11,157 bases of DNA from an uncultured Clostridia bacterium (GTDB lineage: Bacteria > Bacillota > Clostridia > Oscillospirales > Ruminococcaceae), in NCBI GenBank assembly GCA_947625455.1, contig CANQOJ010000063.1:1-11157 (forward strand), given 5' to 3'. A program made the translations under genes and the position numbers. The notes beneath the pieces are model-generated. The model worked only from the letters and a program-made list of their open reading frames with translations, was not told the origin of the DNA and did not search any database. Shown piece by piece: positions 1-5,212 of the stretch (position 1 is its first letter; every line of letters begins with the position of its first letter).

Positions 1-1586
1 CTTGCAAGCGACGGCGCGTCGTTCATTCCGTCGCCCACAAACACAAGCGCGCTGTCTTTGTCCTTGCCATCAAATATCTCCTCGACAGCTTTCACCTTTC
101 CGTCGGGCAAAAGCTGCGCTCTCACCTCGTCAATTCCGAGTTTCCCCGCAATATCCTCCGCCGTTTCGCGCCTGTCGCCCGTGAGCATGATTTTTCTTGA
201 TGAACACAATTTCGTAAGCTCCGCAAGCGCTTCTTTGGCGTTATCTTTCGGCGTGTCGCTTACGCAGACGCTTCCCAGATATTTCCCCTCGCAGGCGCAG
301 TAAACAACCGTGCCTGTTAAATCTTTGCCTTGTTCCTCACTGAATACGCCTGCCCTTTCCATAAGCCTTGAGTTTCCGACAAGGACTTCTTTTCCGTTTA
401 TTATTGCCCTGACGCCAAATCCCGCGATTTCTTCGGCATTTTCGGCTTTTGGGATTTCCCTGCCTTTGACGGCTTGGACTATTGACTTTGCGATAGGGTG
501 ATTTGAAATCATCTCGGCAGATGCGCATAAATCAAGAAGTTCTGTTTCGGAAATCCCCGAATTATTGTCGGGGGTTATTTTCGTCACGGAAAAACTGCCC
601 TTTGTGAGCGTGCCTGTTTTGTCAAACACAAAGATTTTAGCATTCGCAAGACGTTCAAGGTAATTCGCGCCTTTTATCATGATACCGCGCTTCGCCGCCG
701 CGCCTATGCCGCCGAAATATGACAGCGGAACTGAAATCACCAGCGCACACGGACAACTCACCACCAGAAACGTAAGCGCCCTGTATATCCAGTCACTCCA
801 GTTGCCCAGAAACAGCGGAGGAATAACCGCCAGAAGCACCGCCGAAGCAACGACAATCGGCGTATACACCCTCGCAAAGCGCGTTATAAAACTCTCGGTC
901 TTTGCCTTGCTTTCCGAGGAATTTTCAACAAGTTCAAGGATTTTCGTCACCGTTGAGTCGCTGTAGGGCTTTGTGACTTGTATTTTCAGCAGTCCGTTTG
1001 TATTTACCGAGCCGCTGTAAACCTCGTCGCCTGCCGCAACATCACGCAGTGCGCTTTCTCCCGTCAGCGCAGATGTATTCAGTCCGCTTGAACCGAAAAC
1101 GACAACTCCGTCCAACGGCACCTTTTCGCCCGGCTTCACAACGATTGTTTCCCCTGTTTCCACTTCATCAGGCTCAACTTCGATAACCTCGCCGTTTCTT
1201 TCAACATTCGCGCTTTCGGGGTTTATGTCCATCATGTCGGCAATTGACTTGCGGGATTTCCCGACAGCAAGCGCCTGAAACAACTCTCCCACCTGATAGA
1301 ATATCATAACCGCCGCGCCCTCGGAGTATTCTCCGATTATCATTGCGCCGATTGAAGCTATAGCCATAAGGAAGTTTTCATCAAACACCTGACCGTGTGC
1401 AATATTGCGGACAGCTTTCCACAAAACGTCCCAGCCCGCCGTAATATATGCCGCGAGAAATACTCCCAGCCTTATAAACCAAAGCACGGAGAATATGTCG
1501 CTGTCATGCGGCAAAAACAGCCCGCCGACAAACAAAACCGCCGAAATGATTATTCTTATCAGCAGTTTTTTCTGCTTTCTGCTCAT
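1..1586 (-). CDS. Zn/Cd/Pb-type P1B heavy-metal translocating ATPase (CadA/ZntA-like), C-terminus missing
   Basis: Membrane P-type ATPase that exports soft divalent metals (Zn2+, Cd2+, Pb2+) using ATP. 528 codons are present; the reading frame runs off the left edge, so the last two membrane helices and roughly 100 residues are missing. Visible in order: hydrophobic helices near residues 8-50 and 66-105, actuator motif TGES at 175-178, the membrane metal site CPC at 278-280 (context SCPCALVISVP), the phosphorylated Asp322 in DKTGTLTKG, His363-Pro364 in SNHPIAKS, and the hinge GDGMND at 518-523. The CPC context followed by LSYFGGIG resembles Firmicutes CadA rather than copper pumps. It has no N-terminal HMA domain; that domain is encoded by the preceding gene, whose stop overlaps this start (ATGA), implying translational coupling. 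The start has only a weak GGTGG-like site upstream (1593-1598), consistent with coupling. Metal specificity is inferred; the diagnostic residues of the last two helices are off the window. Confidence 0.95.
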   Translation of the reverse strand, partial: MSRKQKKLLIRIIISAVLFVGGLFLPHDSDIFSVLWFIRLGVFLAAYITAGWDVLWKAVRNIAHGQVFDENFLMAIASIGAMIIGEYSEGAAVMIFYQVGELFQALAVGKSRKSIADMMDINPESANVERNGEVIEVEPDEVETGETIVVKPGEKVPLDGVVVFGSSGLNTSALTGESALRDVAAGDEVYSGSVNTNGLLKIQVTKPYSDSTVTKILELVENSSESKAKTESFITRFARVYTPIVVASAVLLAVIPPLFLGNWSDWIYRALTFLVVSCPCALVISVPLSYFGGIGAAAKRGIMIKGANYLERLANAKIFVFDKTGTLTKGSFSVTKITPDNNSGISETELLDLCASAEMISNHPIAKSIVQAVKGREIPKAENAEEIAGFGVRAIINGKEVLVGNSRLMERAGVFSEEQGKDLTGTVVYCACEGKYLGSVCVSDTPKDNAKEALAELTKLCSSRKIMLTGDRRETAEDIAGKLGIDEVRAQLLPDGKVKAVEEIFDGKDKDSALVFVGDGMNDAPSLA

Positions 1587-1804
1587 TTTAATACCACCGT
1601 GCAGTCGGGTTCAACCTTTTTTATGCACTCAACGGCTTTTTTCACAACCTCGTCAAACTTGTCGTCGTCGGCTTCTATCGTCATTTTCTGCGTCATAAAG
1701 CTGACTGCTGCGTTATTCACGCCGTCAATTTTCTTTATCGCGGTTTCCATTTTTGCCGCACAGTTTGCGCAGTCAAGGTCGATAAGCTTAAATGTCTTTT
1801 TCAT
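1583..1804 (-). CDS. Small heavy-metal-associated (HMA) domain protein, metallochaperone-like
   Basis: A 73-residue protein that is a single HMA ferredoxin-like fold. The metal loop reads LDCANCAAKME with Cys12 and Cys15, preceded by Asp11, the acidic context typical of Zn/Cd ATPase domains. It is the size and type of domain normally fused to the N-terminus of ZntA/CadA pumps. Here it stands alone and overlaps the pump gene by 4 bp (ATGA at 1583-1586). A good ribosome binding site (GGAGGT) lies just upstream of its ATG, and the repressor gene ends 26 bp before it. A role as metal donor or regulator of the adjacent ATPase is inferred from position. An alternative is a general copper chaperone (CopZ type), but the DC.NC context and neighbours favour zinc or cadmium. 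Confidence 0.93.
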   Translation of the reverse strand: MKKTFKLIDLDCANCAAKMETAIKKIDGVNNAAVSFMTQKMTIEADDDKFDEVVKKAVECIKKVEPDCTVVLK

Positions 1805-1830
1805 GATAATTACCTCCGTAAATTAAATTT

Positions 1831-2199
1831 TTATTCGTTGACGTGTTCAAGTCCTTGCTTAAGGATTGTATTTACATGGTCGTCAGCGAGAAAATAGAAC
1901 ACCGTTTTTCCCTCTCTGCGGAAACTTACAAGCGACGCGTTTTTGAGTATCTTCAATTGATGTGAAACCGCACTGCTTGACATTCCCACGGCGGTCGACA
2001 GGTCGCATACGCATAGTTCTTTAGCAGAAAGCGCGCTTAAAATCTTTATGCGCGTGCTGTCGCCGAATACCTTGAACAACTCCGCAAGGTCAATTAGCGT
2101 ATCATCATCGGGCATCTGCGAGCGTATCTCGTCAATTTCCGCCGGGTGCGCATGGATAAGTTCACATGACGGAAGTTCATTCGTTATTTCGTTTTCCAT
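1831..2199 (-). CDS. ArsR/SmtB-family metal-sensing transcriptional repressor (CadC/SmtB-like)
   Basis: A 122-residue dimeric winged-helix repressor that releases DNA when it binds metal. The core matches the family: LFKVFGDSTRIKILSALS (helices 2-3), ELCVCDLS at 61-68, and the recognition helix region MSSSAVSHQLKILK at 73-86. Two metal sites look complete. The alpha3N site has Cys63 and Cys65 with N-terminal Cys12, His16 and His18 as extra ligands. The alpha5 site has Asp106-x-His108, then His119-x2-Glu122, exactly the SmtB spacing. Cd/Pb sensors (CadC) use the first and Zn sensors (SmtB) the second, so Zn and/or Cd/Pb sensing is expected. The start is supported by an AAAGGAG site just upstream (2204-2210). 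It is first in the operon with the HMA protein and ATPase, and has a matching operator upstream, so autoregulation is expected. Confidence 0.95.
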   Translation of the reverse strand: MENEITNELPSCELIHAHPAEIDEIRSQMPDDDTLIDLAELFKVFGDSTRIKILSALSAKELCVCDLSTAVGMSSSAVSHQLKILKNASLVSFRREGKTVFYFLADDHVNTILKQGLEHVNE

Positions 2200-2216
2200 A
2201 GTTCTCCTTTGAAAGT

Positions 2217-2239
2217 TGTTCAGTTGAACATTTGTTCAA
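2217..2239. promoter_or_regulatory. Operator for the ArsR/SmtB-type repressor, three half-sites
   Basis: On the plus strand TGTTCA (2217-2222), TGAACA (2225-2230) and TGTTCA (2233-2238) alternate at 8-bp intervals. This gives two overlapping 6-2-6 palindromes sharing the middle half-site; the second extends to TTGAACA-TT-TGTTCAA (2224-2239). TGAACA/TGTTCA halves with a 2-bp gap are the known core of ArsR/SmtB operators. The block lies between the promoter -10 and the repressor start codon, where bound repressor would block transcription. Confidence 0.85.
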
Positions 2240-2252
2240 TCATTCTGATTTT

Positions 2253-2281
2253 ATTGTAGCACTTATGTTGTCATTTGTCAA
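2253..2281 (-). promoter_or_regulatory. Sigma-A promoter of the metal-resistance operon
   Basis: Reading the minus strand, TTGACA (2276-2281) is followed by 17 bp and TACAAT (2253-2258). Predicted transcription start is near 2246, about 47 nt before the repressor ATG and just upstream of the operator, so this would be the regulated promoter. Confidence 0.85.
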
Positions 2282-2471
2282 TGCCAAATATTGACTGAAA
2301 TTAAAAATATTCGTTATATGCTCATATTTTCGGCAAATTACTCTTAAATGCTCACTATTTTAAAACAAACACAAAAAATGAAACGATTTAAGAGAAATTG
2401 AGAAAAACAGAGAGAAATCAAGAGAAACATAAAGAAAACGGGATATATTTTAAAATTGCGGGAAAAACTAC
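2282..2471. other. AT-rich divergent intergenic region with a purine-rich tract
   Basis: No gene is visible between the divergent promoters of the metal operon and rplM. The stretch 2390-2440 is strongly purine-biased on the plus strand, with AGAGAAA-like words near 2391, 2411 and 2421, roughly in step with the DNA helix. It may influence promoter strength or bending; no specific site is recognised. Confidence 0.5.
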
Positions 2472-2500
2472 TTGACAAAACGGAAAAAAGGCGTTATAAT
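2472..2500 (+). promoter_or_regulatory. Sigma-A promoter of rplM-rpsI
   Basis: Perfect TTGACA (2472-2477), 17-bp spacer and perfect TATAAT (2495-2500). The implied 5' leader is only about 40 nt, ending in AGGAGG (2535-2540) seven bases before the rplM ATG. There is no room for a structured L13 leader RNA. A full-consensus promoter fits a highly expressed ribosomal operon. Confidence 0.92.
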
Positions 2501-2547
2501 AACAAATGTTGCTAATTAAATAAAAAATCTTTACAGGAGGAAAATAA

Positions 2548-2976
2548 ATGTCAACTTATATGCCAAACGCAAAGACAGTTGAGCGCAGCTGGTACATTCT
2601 GGACGCTGCCGATAAGCCGCTCGGAAGAGTTGCAGCGACCGCCGCTCACCTGCTCAGAGGAAAGCACAAGCCGACTTTCGCGCCTCACTGCGACTGCGGC
2701 GACCATGTTATTATCGTAAACTGCGCAAAAGCAGTGCTTACAGGTAAGAAACTTCAGAACAAGGTTTACAGATGGCACACGGGTTATATCGGTCATCTCA
2801 AGGAAGTAAGCTACGACAAGCTTATGAAAACAAACCCCTGCAAGGCTATGACGCTTGCAGTAAACGGAATGATACCCGATACGACCATAGGCAGAAAGGC
2901 TCTGACAAGACTTCGCTGCTATGCGGGTGCAGAGCATAACAACGCGGCGCAGAAGCCCGTTGAGTACAAATTTTAA
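2548..2976 (+). CDS. rplM: 50S ribosomal protein L13
   Basis: A 142-residue protein, the usual bacterial length, which binds 23S rRNA early in large-subunit assembly. Family landmarks are visible: RSWYILDAADKPLGRVA near the N-terminus, LLRGKHKPTFAPHCDCGDHV around residues 35-54, the segment YRWHTGYIGHLKE (73-85), and NGMIPDTTIGRKALTRLR toward the C-terminus, followed by the Y.G.EH.N.AQ.P tail. The start is fixed by an AGGAGG seven bases upstream and by the conserved N-terminus. It is followed after 13 bp by rpsI, the near-universal bacterial arrangement. Three cysteines (HCDCGDHVIIVNC) in a segment that often lacks them are a minor oddity. Function is certain from family identity. Confidence 0.98.
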   Translation: MSTYMPNAKTVERSWYILDAADKPLGRVAATAAHLLRGKHKPTFAPHCDCGDHVIIVNCAKAVLTGKKLQNKVYRWHTGYIGHLKEVSYDKLMKTNPCKAMTLAVNGMIPDTTIGRKALTRLRCYAGAEHNNAAQKPVEYKF

Positions 2977-2989
2977 GGAGGGCTTTTGA

Positions 2990-3388
2990 ATGTACGAATC
3001 TAAACCTTATTACTATGGAACAGGCAGAAGAAAGCACTCTGTTGCCCGCGTAAGAGTTTATATCGGCAGCGGCAAGATAACGATAAACAACAGAGATATT
3101 GACGACTATTTCGGTCTTGATACCCTGAAGCTCATTGTACGTCAGCCGTTGGCGCTTACCGATACGGTAGGAAAGTTCGATATTGTCTGCACAGTTGCAG
3201 GCGGCGGCGTTACAGGTCAGGCAGGCGCAATCCGTCACGGTCTTTCAAGAGCGCTTCTTCAGTACAGCGATGAACTTCGTCCCGTACTCAAGAAAGCAGG
3301 CTTCCTCACTCGTGATCCGAGAATGAAGGAAAGAAAGAAGTACGGCTTGAAAGCAGCAAGACGCGCACCTCAGTTCTCAAAGAGATAA
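2990..3388 (+). CDS. rpsI: 30S ribosomal protein S9
   Basis: A 132-residue small-subunit protein whose C-terminal tail reaches the P-site tRNA. Diagnostic parts are the N-terminal YYGTGRRKHSVARVR (residues 8-22), the glycine-rich VAGGGVTGQAGAIRHGLSRA (68-87), and the basic tail with LTRDPRMKERKKYGLKAARR ending in the invariant SKR. Its strong ribosome binding site AAGGAGGG (2975-2982) overlaps the rplM stop codon, so the two genes are co-transcribed and likely translationally coupled. A terminator follows 10 bp after the stop, closing a two-gene operon. Function is certain from family identity. Confidence 0.98.
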   Translation: MYESKPYYYGTGRRKHSVARVRVYIGSGKITINNRDIDDYFGLDTLKLIVRQPLALTDTVGKFDIVCTVAGGGVTGQAGAIRHGLSRALLQYSDELRPVLKKAGFLTRDPRMKERKKYGLKAARRAPQFSKR

Positions 3389-3398
3389 TCACATTTAC

Positions 3399-3429
3399 AA
3401 AACCTCGCCAAATCAAACGGTGGGGTTTT
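3399..3429 (+). terminator. Rho-independent terminator of rplM-rpsI
   Basis: AAAACCTCGCC (3399-3409) can pair with GGTGGGGTTTT (3419-3429) over 11 positions with two G-U wobbles and a 9-nt loop. The descending arm ends in a T-run and is followed by CCTTTT. It begins 10 bp after the rpsI stop codon. Confidence 0.85.
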
Positions 3430-3528
3430 CCTTTTCGTGAATAATCAAAAAAATAATCATCTTTAAAAAATCATCATTCATCAAAAAAATTTTTTGCGCG
3501 CTGAAGATTGATTGATGAGGATTGATTA
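3430..3528. other. AT-rich non-coding stretch in the convergent intergenic region
   Basis: No gene is visible. It contains repeated ATCATC/TGATTGATGA words on either side of the symmetric run of seven A and six T (3483-3495), giving a loose inverted-repeat character. I can assign no function. Confidence 0.4.
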
Positions 3529-3570
3529 CTTTAGATTGATTTCTTTAGATTTATATCTTTAGATTATATA
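3529..3570. repeat. Three 14-bp tandem repeats
   Basis: CTTTAGATT begins at 3529, 3543 and 3557, exactly 14 bp apart, with AT-rich 5-bp fillers (GATTT, TATAT, ATATA). The array sits directly before the 69-bp repeats. No coding or regulatory role is apparent. Confidence 0.8.
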
Positions 3571-3588
3571 TAAGATTTGCCATTTTCG

Positions 3589-3845
3589 ACAAATTAAAAT
3601 GCAAGTTTTGTGCAAATTGATTTGTAACTTTTCTGCATTTTAATTTGTATATTTTCAGCATATTAAAATGTAAGTTTTCAGCAAATTGATTTGTCACTTT
3701 CCTGCATTTTAATTTGTATATTTTCAGCATATTAAAATGTAAGTTTCGTGCAAATTGATTTGTAACTTTTCTGCATTTTAATTTGTAAGATTTTAGCATA
3801 TTAAAATGTAAGTTTCCTGCAAATTGATTTGTCACTTTCTTACAT
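3589..3845. repeat. 69-bp tandem repeat array, about 3.7 copies, with internal inverted repeats
   Basis: The word GCAAATTGATTTGT begins at 3612, 3681, 3750 and 3819, always 69 bp apart; three copies are full length and the flanks hold partial ones. Each unit contains a small hairpin (CAAAT-TG-ATTTG) nested in longer arms. Across the first unit the arms are a perfect 15-bp inverted repeat, ACAAATTAAAATGCA (3589-3603) and its complement (3634-3648). Copies 1 and 3 share TTGTAACTTTTC while copies 2 and 4 share TTGTCACTTTC, which hints at a 138-bp higher-order unit. Because 69 is a multiple of three, a reverse reading frame stays open throughout, but it has only a TTG start lying in a terminator U-tract. 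The array lies between converging transcription units. It is not CRISPR: there are no unique spacers. Confidence 0.9.
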
Positions 3846-3869
3846 ATTGATTTTCCGAAAATCGAATAC

Positions 3870-3899
3870 AAAAACCCGCTCCGTAATCAACAGAGCGGG
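3870..3899 (-). terminator. Rho-independent terminator for the PocR-sensor transcript
   Basis: CCCGCTC (3875-3881) and GAGCGGG (3893-3899) form a perfect 7-bp GC-rich stem with an 11-nt loop. On the minus strand it is followed at once by five U (3870-3874). The plus-strand side is T-rich too (ATTGTTGTTTT), so it may also stop transcription arriving from rpsI. Confidence 0.88.
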
Positions 3900-4061
3900 A
3901 TTGTTGTTTTGCATCAAAACTCTTACTCTTAATATCGCAAGCATTGTTTTAAACTGAACGCTGTTTATCTATTATGCGCCAAAGAACCTTATCACTATCA
4001 GCCATAATAGAAAGTTTTCCCCCTTGCTAAATCCACCTCTTGGCGTACCTTAATCCGAAAG
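3900..4061 (-). other. 3' untranslated stretch between the PocR-sensor gene and its terminator
   Basis: This 162-bp stretch is transcribed with the sensor gene if the terminator at 3870-3899 is the first one met. It holds no convincing gene. CGCCAA (3978-3983) and TTGGCG (4039-4044) are complementary and could close a domain of about 65 nt. An 18-codon ATG frame (3949-4005) is present but has a poorly placed ribosome binding site. I recognise no known RNA family here. Confidence 0.4.
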
Positions 4062-4847
4062 TCAATCTTCTTTCAGTCCGTTTATAATCTGTGTAAGCCT
4101 TGAAAGGCTGGCGGTTATTTCGCTGCTTGCTTTTTCCATTGTAACGGCAAGTTTCTGTACTTCCGTTGCGACAATCGCGAAGCCTTTTCCTGCCGCGCCT
4201 GCATGCGCTGACTCAATCGACGCGTTTATGCCGAGGATTTTCTGATTCATACTTACCTTTGTGAGCTTTTTGTTGCTTTCATTTGCAACGTTGATTTCAG
4301 CCGCCGCGTCTGCAATACCGTTTACAAGCTTGTCAACTATTTCCCTGCTGTATTTCTCCGAATACGAAGCGCGAACAAACATATTTATAACGTTTCCGAG
4401 AAGATTTGCGGACGCTTCTATCTGGTCGGGGGTTTTTACGTTTACCTTGCGCAGCGCGTCAACATAACGGTCGGGATCTATGCCGAGTTCAACAGCGGTT
4501 TTGCGGAATTTGTTCTCGTCGGGATTTTGAGGAAGCACCTGACCGCCTATGATACTGCCAAGCACTGTACCGTCGTTCAGCGTAATAGGAATTGAAAAGT
4601 CCATAAGTCCCGCATGGCAGGCGTAAATTCCCGTACACTCCGCGTCGCATTTTTCACATCTGCGCTTGCCCTCTGCGCTTCCTCTGGTAAGGTCGATACA
4701 AAACTCCGTGAAATTATAACAGTCGCTTATGTACTTGCCGTCAGCGCCCACGGCAACCGTTGCAAGCCCCGTGCTTTTAGCCCAGTTGCTCATAATATGC
4801 TCAAACTCTTGCATATCGCAAAAATCTTGAATTTTAGCCATTTCCAT
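4062..4847 (-). CDS. Soluble sensor: PocR ligand-binding domain fused to a short methyl-accepting chemotaxis signalling hairpin
   Basis: A 261-residue cytoplasmic protein with no signal peptide or membrane segment. Residues about 8-160 match the PocR sensory domain: the Cys cluster Cys64, Cys67, Cys71 and Cys77-His78 (YACHAGLMDF) followed by IPI...G..LGSIIGGQVLP (86-106). PocR domains sense small molecules, in the founding case for propanediol use; the ligand here is unknown. Residues about 165-261 are a helical hairpin whose tip, NASIESAHAG..GKGFAIVATEVQKLA (208-234), is the CheA/CheW-contacting tip of chemoreceptors. Only about 27 residues follow the tip, so most adaptation helices are missing. 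The listed ATG (4847) is only 3 nt from its GGAG; the ATG at 4841 (Met3) has a better 9-nt spacing and may be the true start. The gene has its own promoter and terminator. Signalling to a chemotaxis array or to another partner is inferred. Confidence 0.9.
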   Translation of the reverse strand: MEMAKIQDFCDMQEFEHIMSNWAKSTGLATVAVGADGKYISDCYNFTEFCIDLTRGSAEGKRRCEKCDAECTGIYACHAGLMDFSIPITLNDGTVLGSIIGGQVLPQNPDENKFRKTAVELGIDPDRYVDALRKVNVKTPDQIEASANLLGNVINMFVRASYSEKYSREIVDKLVNGIADAAAEINVANESNKKLTKVSMNQKILGINASIESAHAGAAGKGFAIVATEVQKLAVTMEKASSEITASLSRLTQIINGLKED

Positions 4848-4908
4848 AATCTCCAGTCTATAAAAAATTAAACTCGCAGAAAAATGAACAATTTCCGCCT
4901 TTAGTACA

Positions 4909-4937
4909 ATTATACAATATTATTTCAATTCTGTCAA
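4909..4937 (-). promoter_or_regulatory. Sigma-A promoter of the PocR-sensor gene
   Basis: On the minus strand TTGACA (4932-4937), 17 bp, TATAAT (4909-4914): full consensus. Predicted start is near 4902, giving a leader of about 55 nt. A TTGTACTAA word (4901-4909) lies just after the -10; it resembles one half of the GntR operator at 5025-5045, but no second half is seen. Confidence 0.88.
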
Positions 4938-4989
4938 GTTATTTGATTAAATATTGCGTAAAAATTTTAATATTTTTTTAAAAAAACTA

Positions 4990-5019
4990 TTGACAAACAA
5001 GGTGAAATCGTGTTATAAT
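4990..5019 (+). promoter_or_regulatory. Sigma-A promoter of the GntR/ABC operon
   Basis: TTGACA (4990-4995), 18-bp spacer, TATAAT (5014-5019) with an extended TG at 5011-5012. Predicted start is near 5026. The first gene starts at 5347, so the transcript carries a leader of about 320 nt. The divergent PocR-sensor promoter lies about 50 bp to the left. Confidence 0.88.
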
Positions 5020-5024
5020 ACAAC

Positions 5025-5045
5025 TGTACTAATACGAGTAATACA
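5025..5045. promoter_or_regulatory. Probable operator of the YtrA-family GntR repressor
   Basis: TGTACTA (5025-5031) and TAATACA (5039-5045) form an imperfect palindrome with a 7-bp centre, one mismatch in seven pairs. Its ends read TGTA-N13-TACA, which as I recall is the core and spacing of the Bacillus subtilis YtrA site (AGTGTA-N13-TACACT). It covers the predicted transcription start, the right place for repression by the GntR protein encoded first in this operon. Confidence 0.72.
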
Positions 5046-5074
5046 TAGAAATGTTGATTAAATAATTCTACTAT

Positions 5075-5126
5075 AGGCTAGATATTAAACCAGAGGCTGG
5101 ATTTCAAGAAGCTAGAGGCTGGATTT
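5075..5126 (+). repeat. Short direct repeats in the GntR/ABC operon leader
   Basis: AGAGGCTGGATTT occurs at 5092-5104 and 5114-5126, 22 bp apart, and a weaker relative (AGGCTAGAT) starts at 5075. They lie early in the predicted untranslated leader. The role is unknown; they could be binding sites for a protein or part of an RNA fold. Confidence 0.65.
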
Positions 5127-5140
5127 AAATGTGTTATTCG

Positions 5141-5206
5141 GATTGTTTTGAGCAAAATAGAGCGTAACCCTATCGGTTTCTTACGCCCTTTACTCCAAAA
5201 ACAATC
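5141..5206 (+). promoter_or_regulatory. Long leader hairpin upstream of the GntR/ABC operon
   Basis: GATTGTTTT (5141-5149) is perfectly complementary to AAAACAATC (5198-5206), and inside it GCGTAA (5162-5167) pairs with TTACGC (5181-5186), so the 66-nt segment folds as one long interrupted stem. No U-run follows, so it is not a plain terminator. A 12-codon frame starting at 5129 ends at 5167 inside the stem, a possible but weak leader peptide. I cannot assign it to a known riboswitch class. Confidence 0.55.
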
Positions 5207-5212
5207 TTAATC

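Noticed and set aside
1395..1826. 143-residue plus-strand open frame.
   Set aside because: It lies antisense across the N-terminus of the ATPase and the whole HMA gene, both of which have clear family motifs; it shows no recognisable protein features.
2501..2547. L13 autoregulatory leader RNA before rplM.
   Set aside because: Only about 40 nt separate the predicted transcription start from the start codon, and no stable fold is visible.
2551..3238. Reverse open frames of 128 and 130 residues over rplM and rpsI.
   Set aside because: Antisense shadows of unmistakable ribosomal protein genes; cysteine-rich, low-plausibility products without ribosome binding sites.
3589..3845. CRISPR array.
   Set aside because: The 69-bp units are contiguous and nearly identical throughout; there are no constant-length unique spacers and no cas genes.
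3551..3871. 106-residue reverse open frame with 23-residue repeats covering the 69-bp array.
   Set aside because: Its only start is a TTG at 3869-3871 that lies in the U-tract of the terminator at 3870-3899, with no ribosome binding site. The open frame is explained by the repeat length being a multiple of three.
3949..4005. 18-codon minus-strand frame after the PocR-sensor gene, with a G-rich stretch upstream.
   Set aside because: Too short, with the G-rich stretch too far from the ATG; no sign of a leader or toxin peptide.
3900..4061. Riboswitch or small RNA (for example a cyclic-di-GMP riboswitch) in the stretch after the sensor gene.
   Set aside because: None of the conserved core sequences of classes I know is present, and the position is 3' of the gene rather than in a leader.
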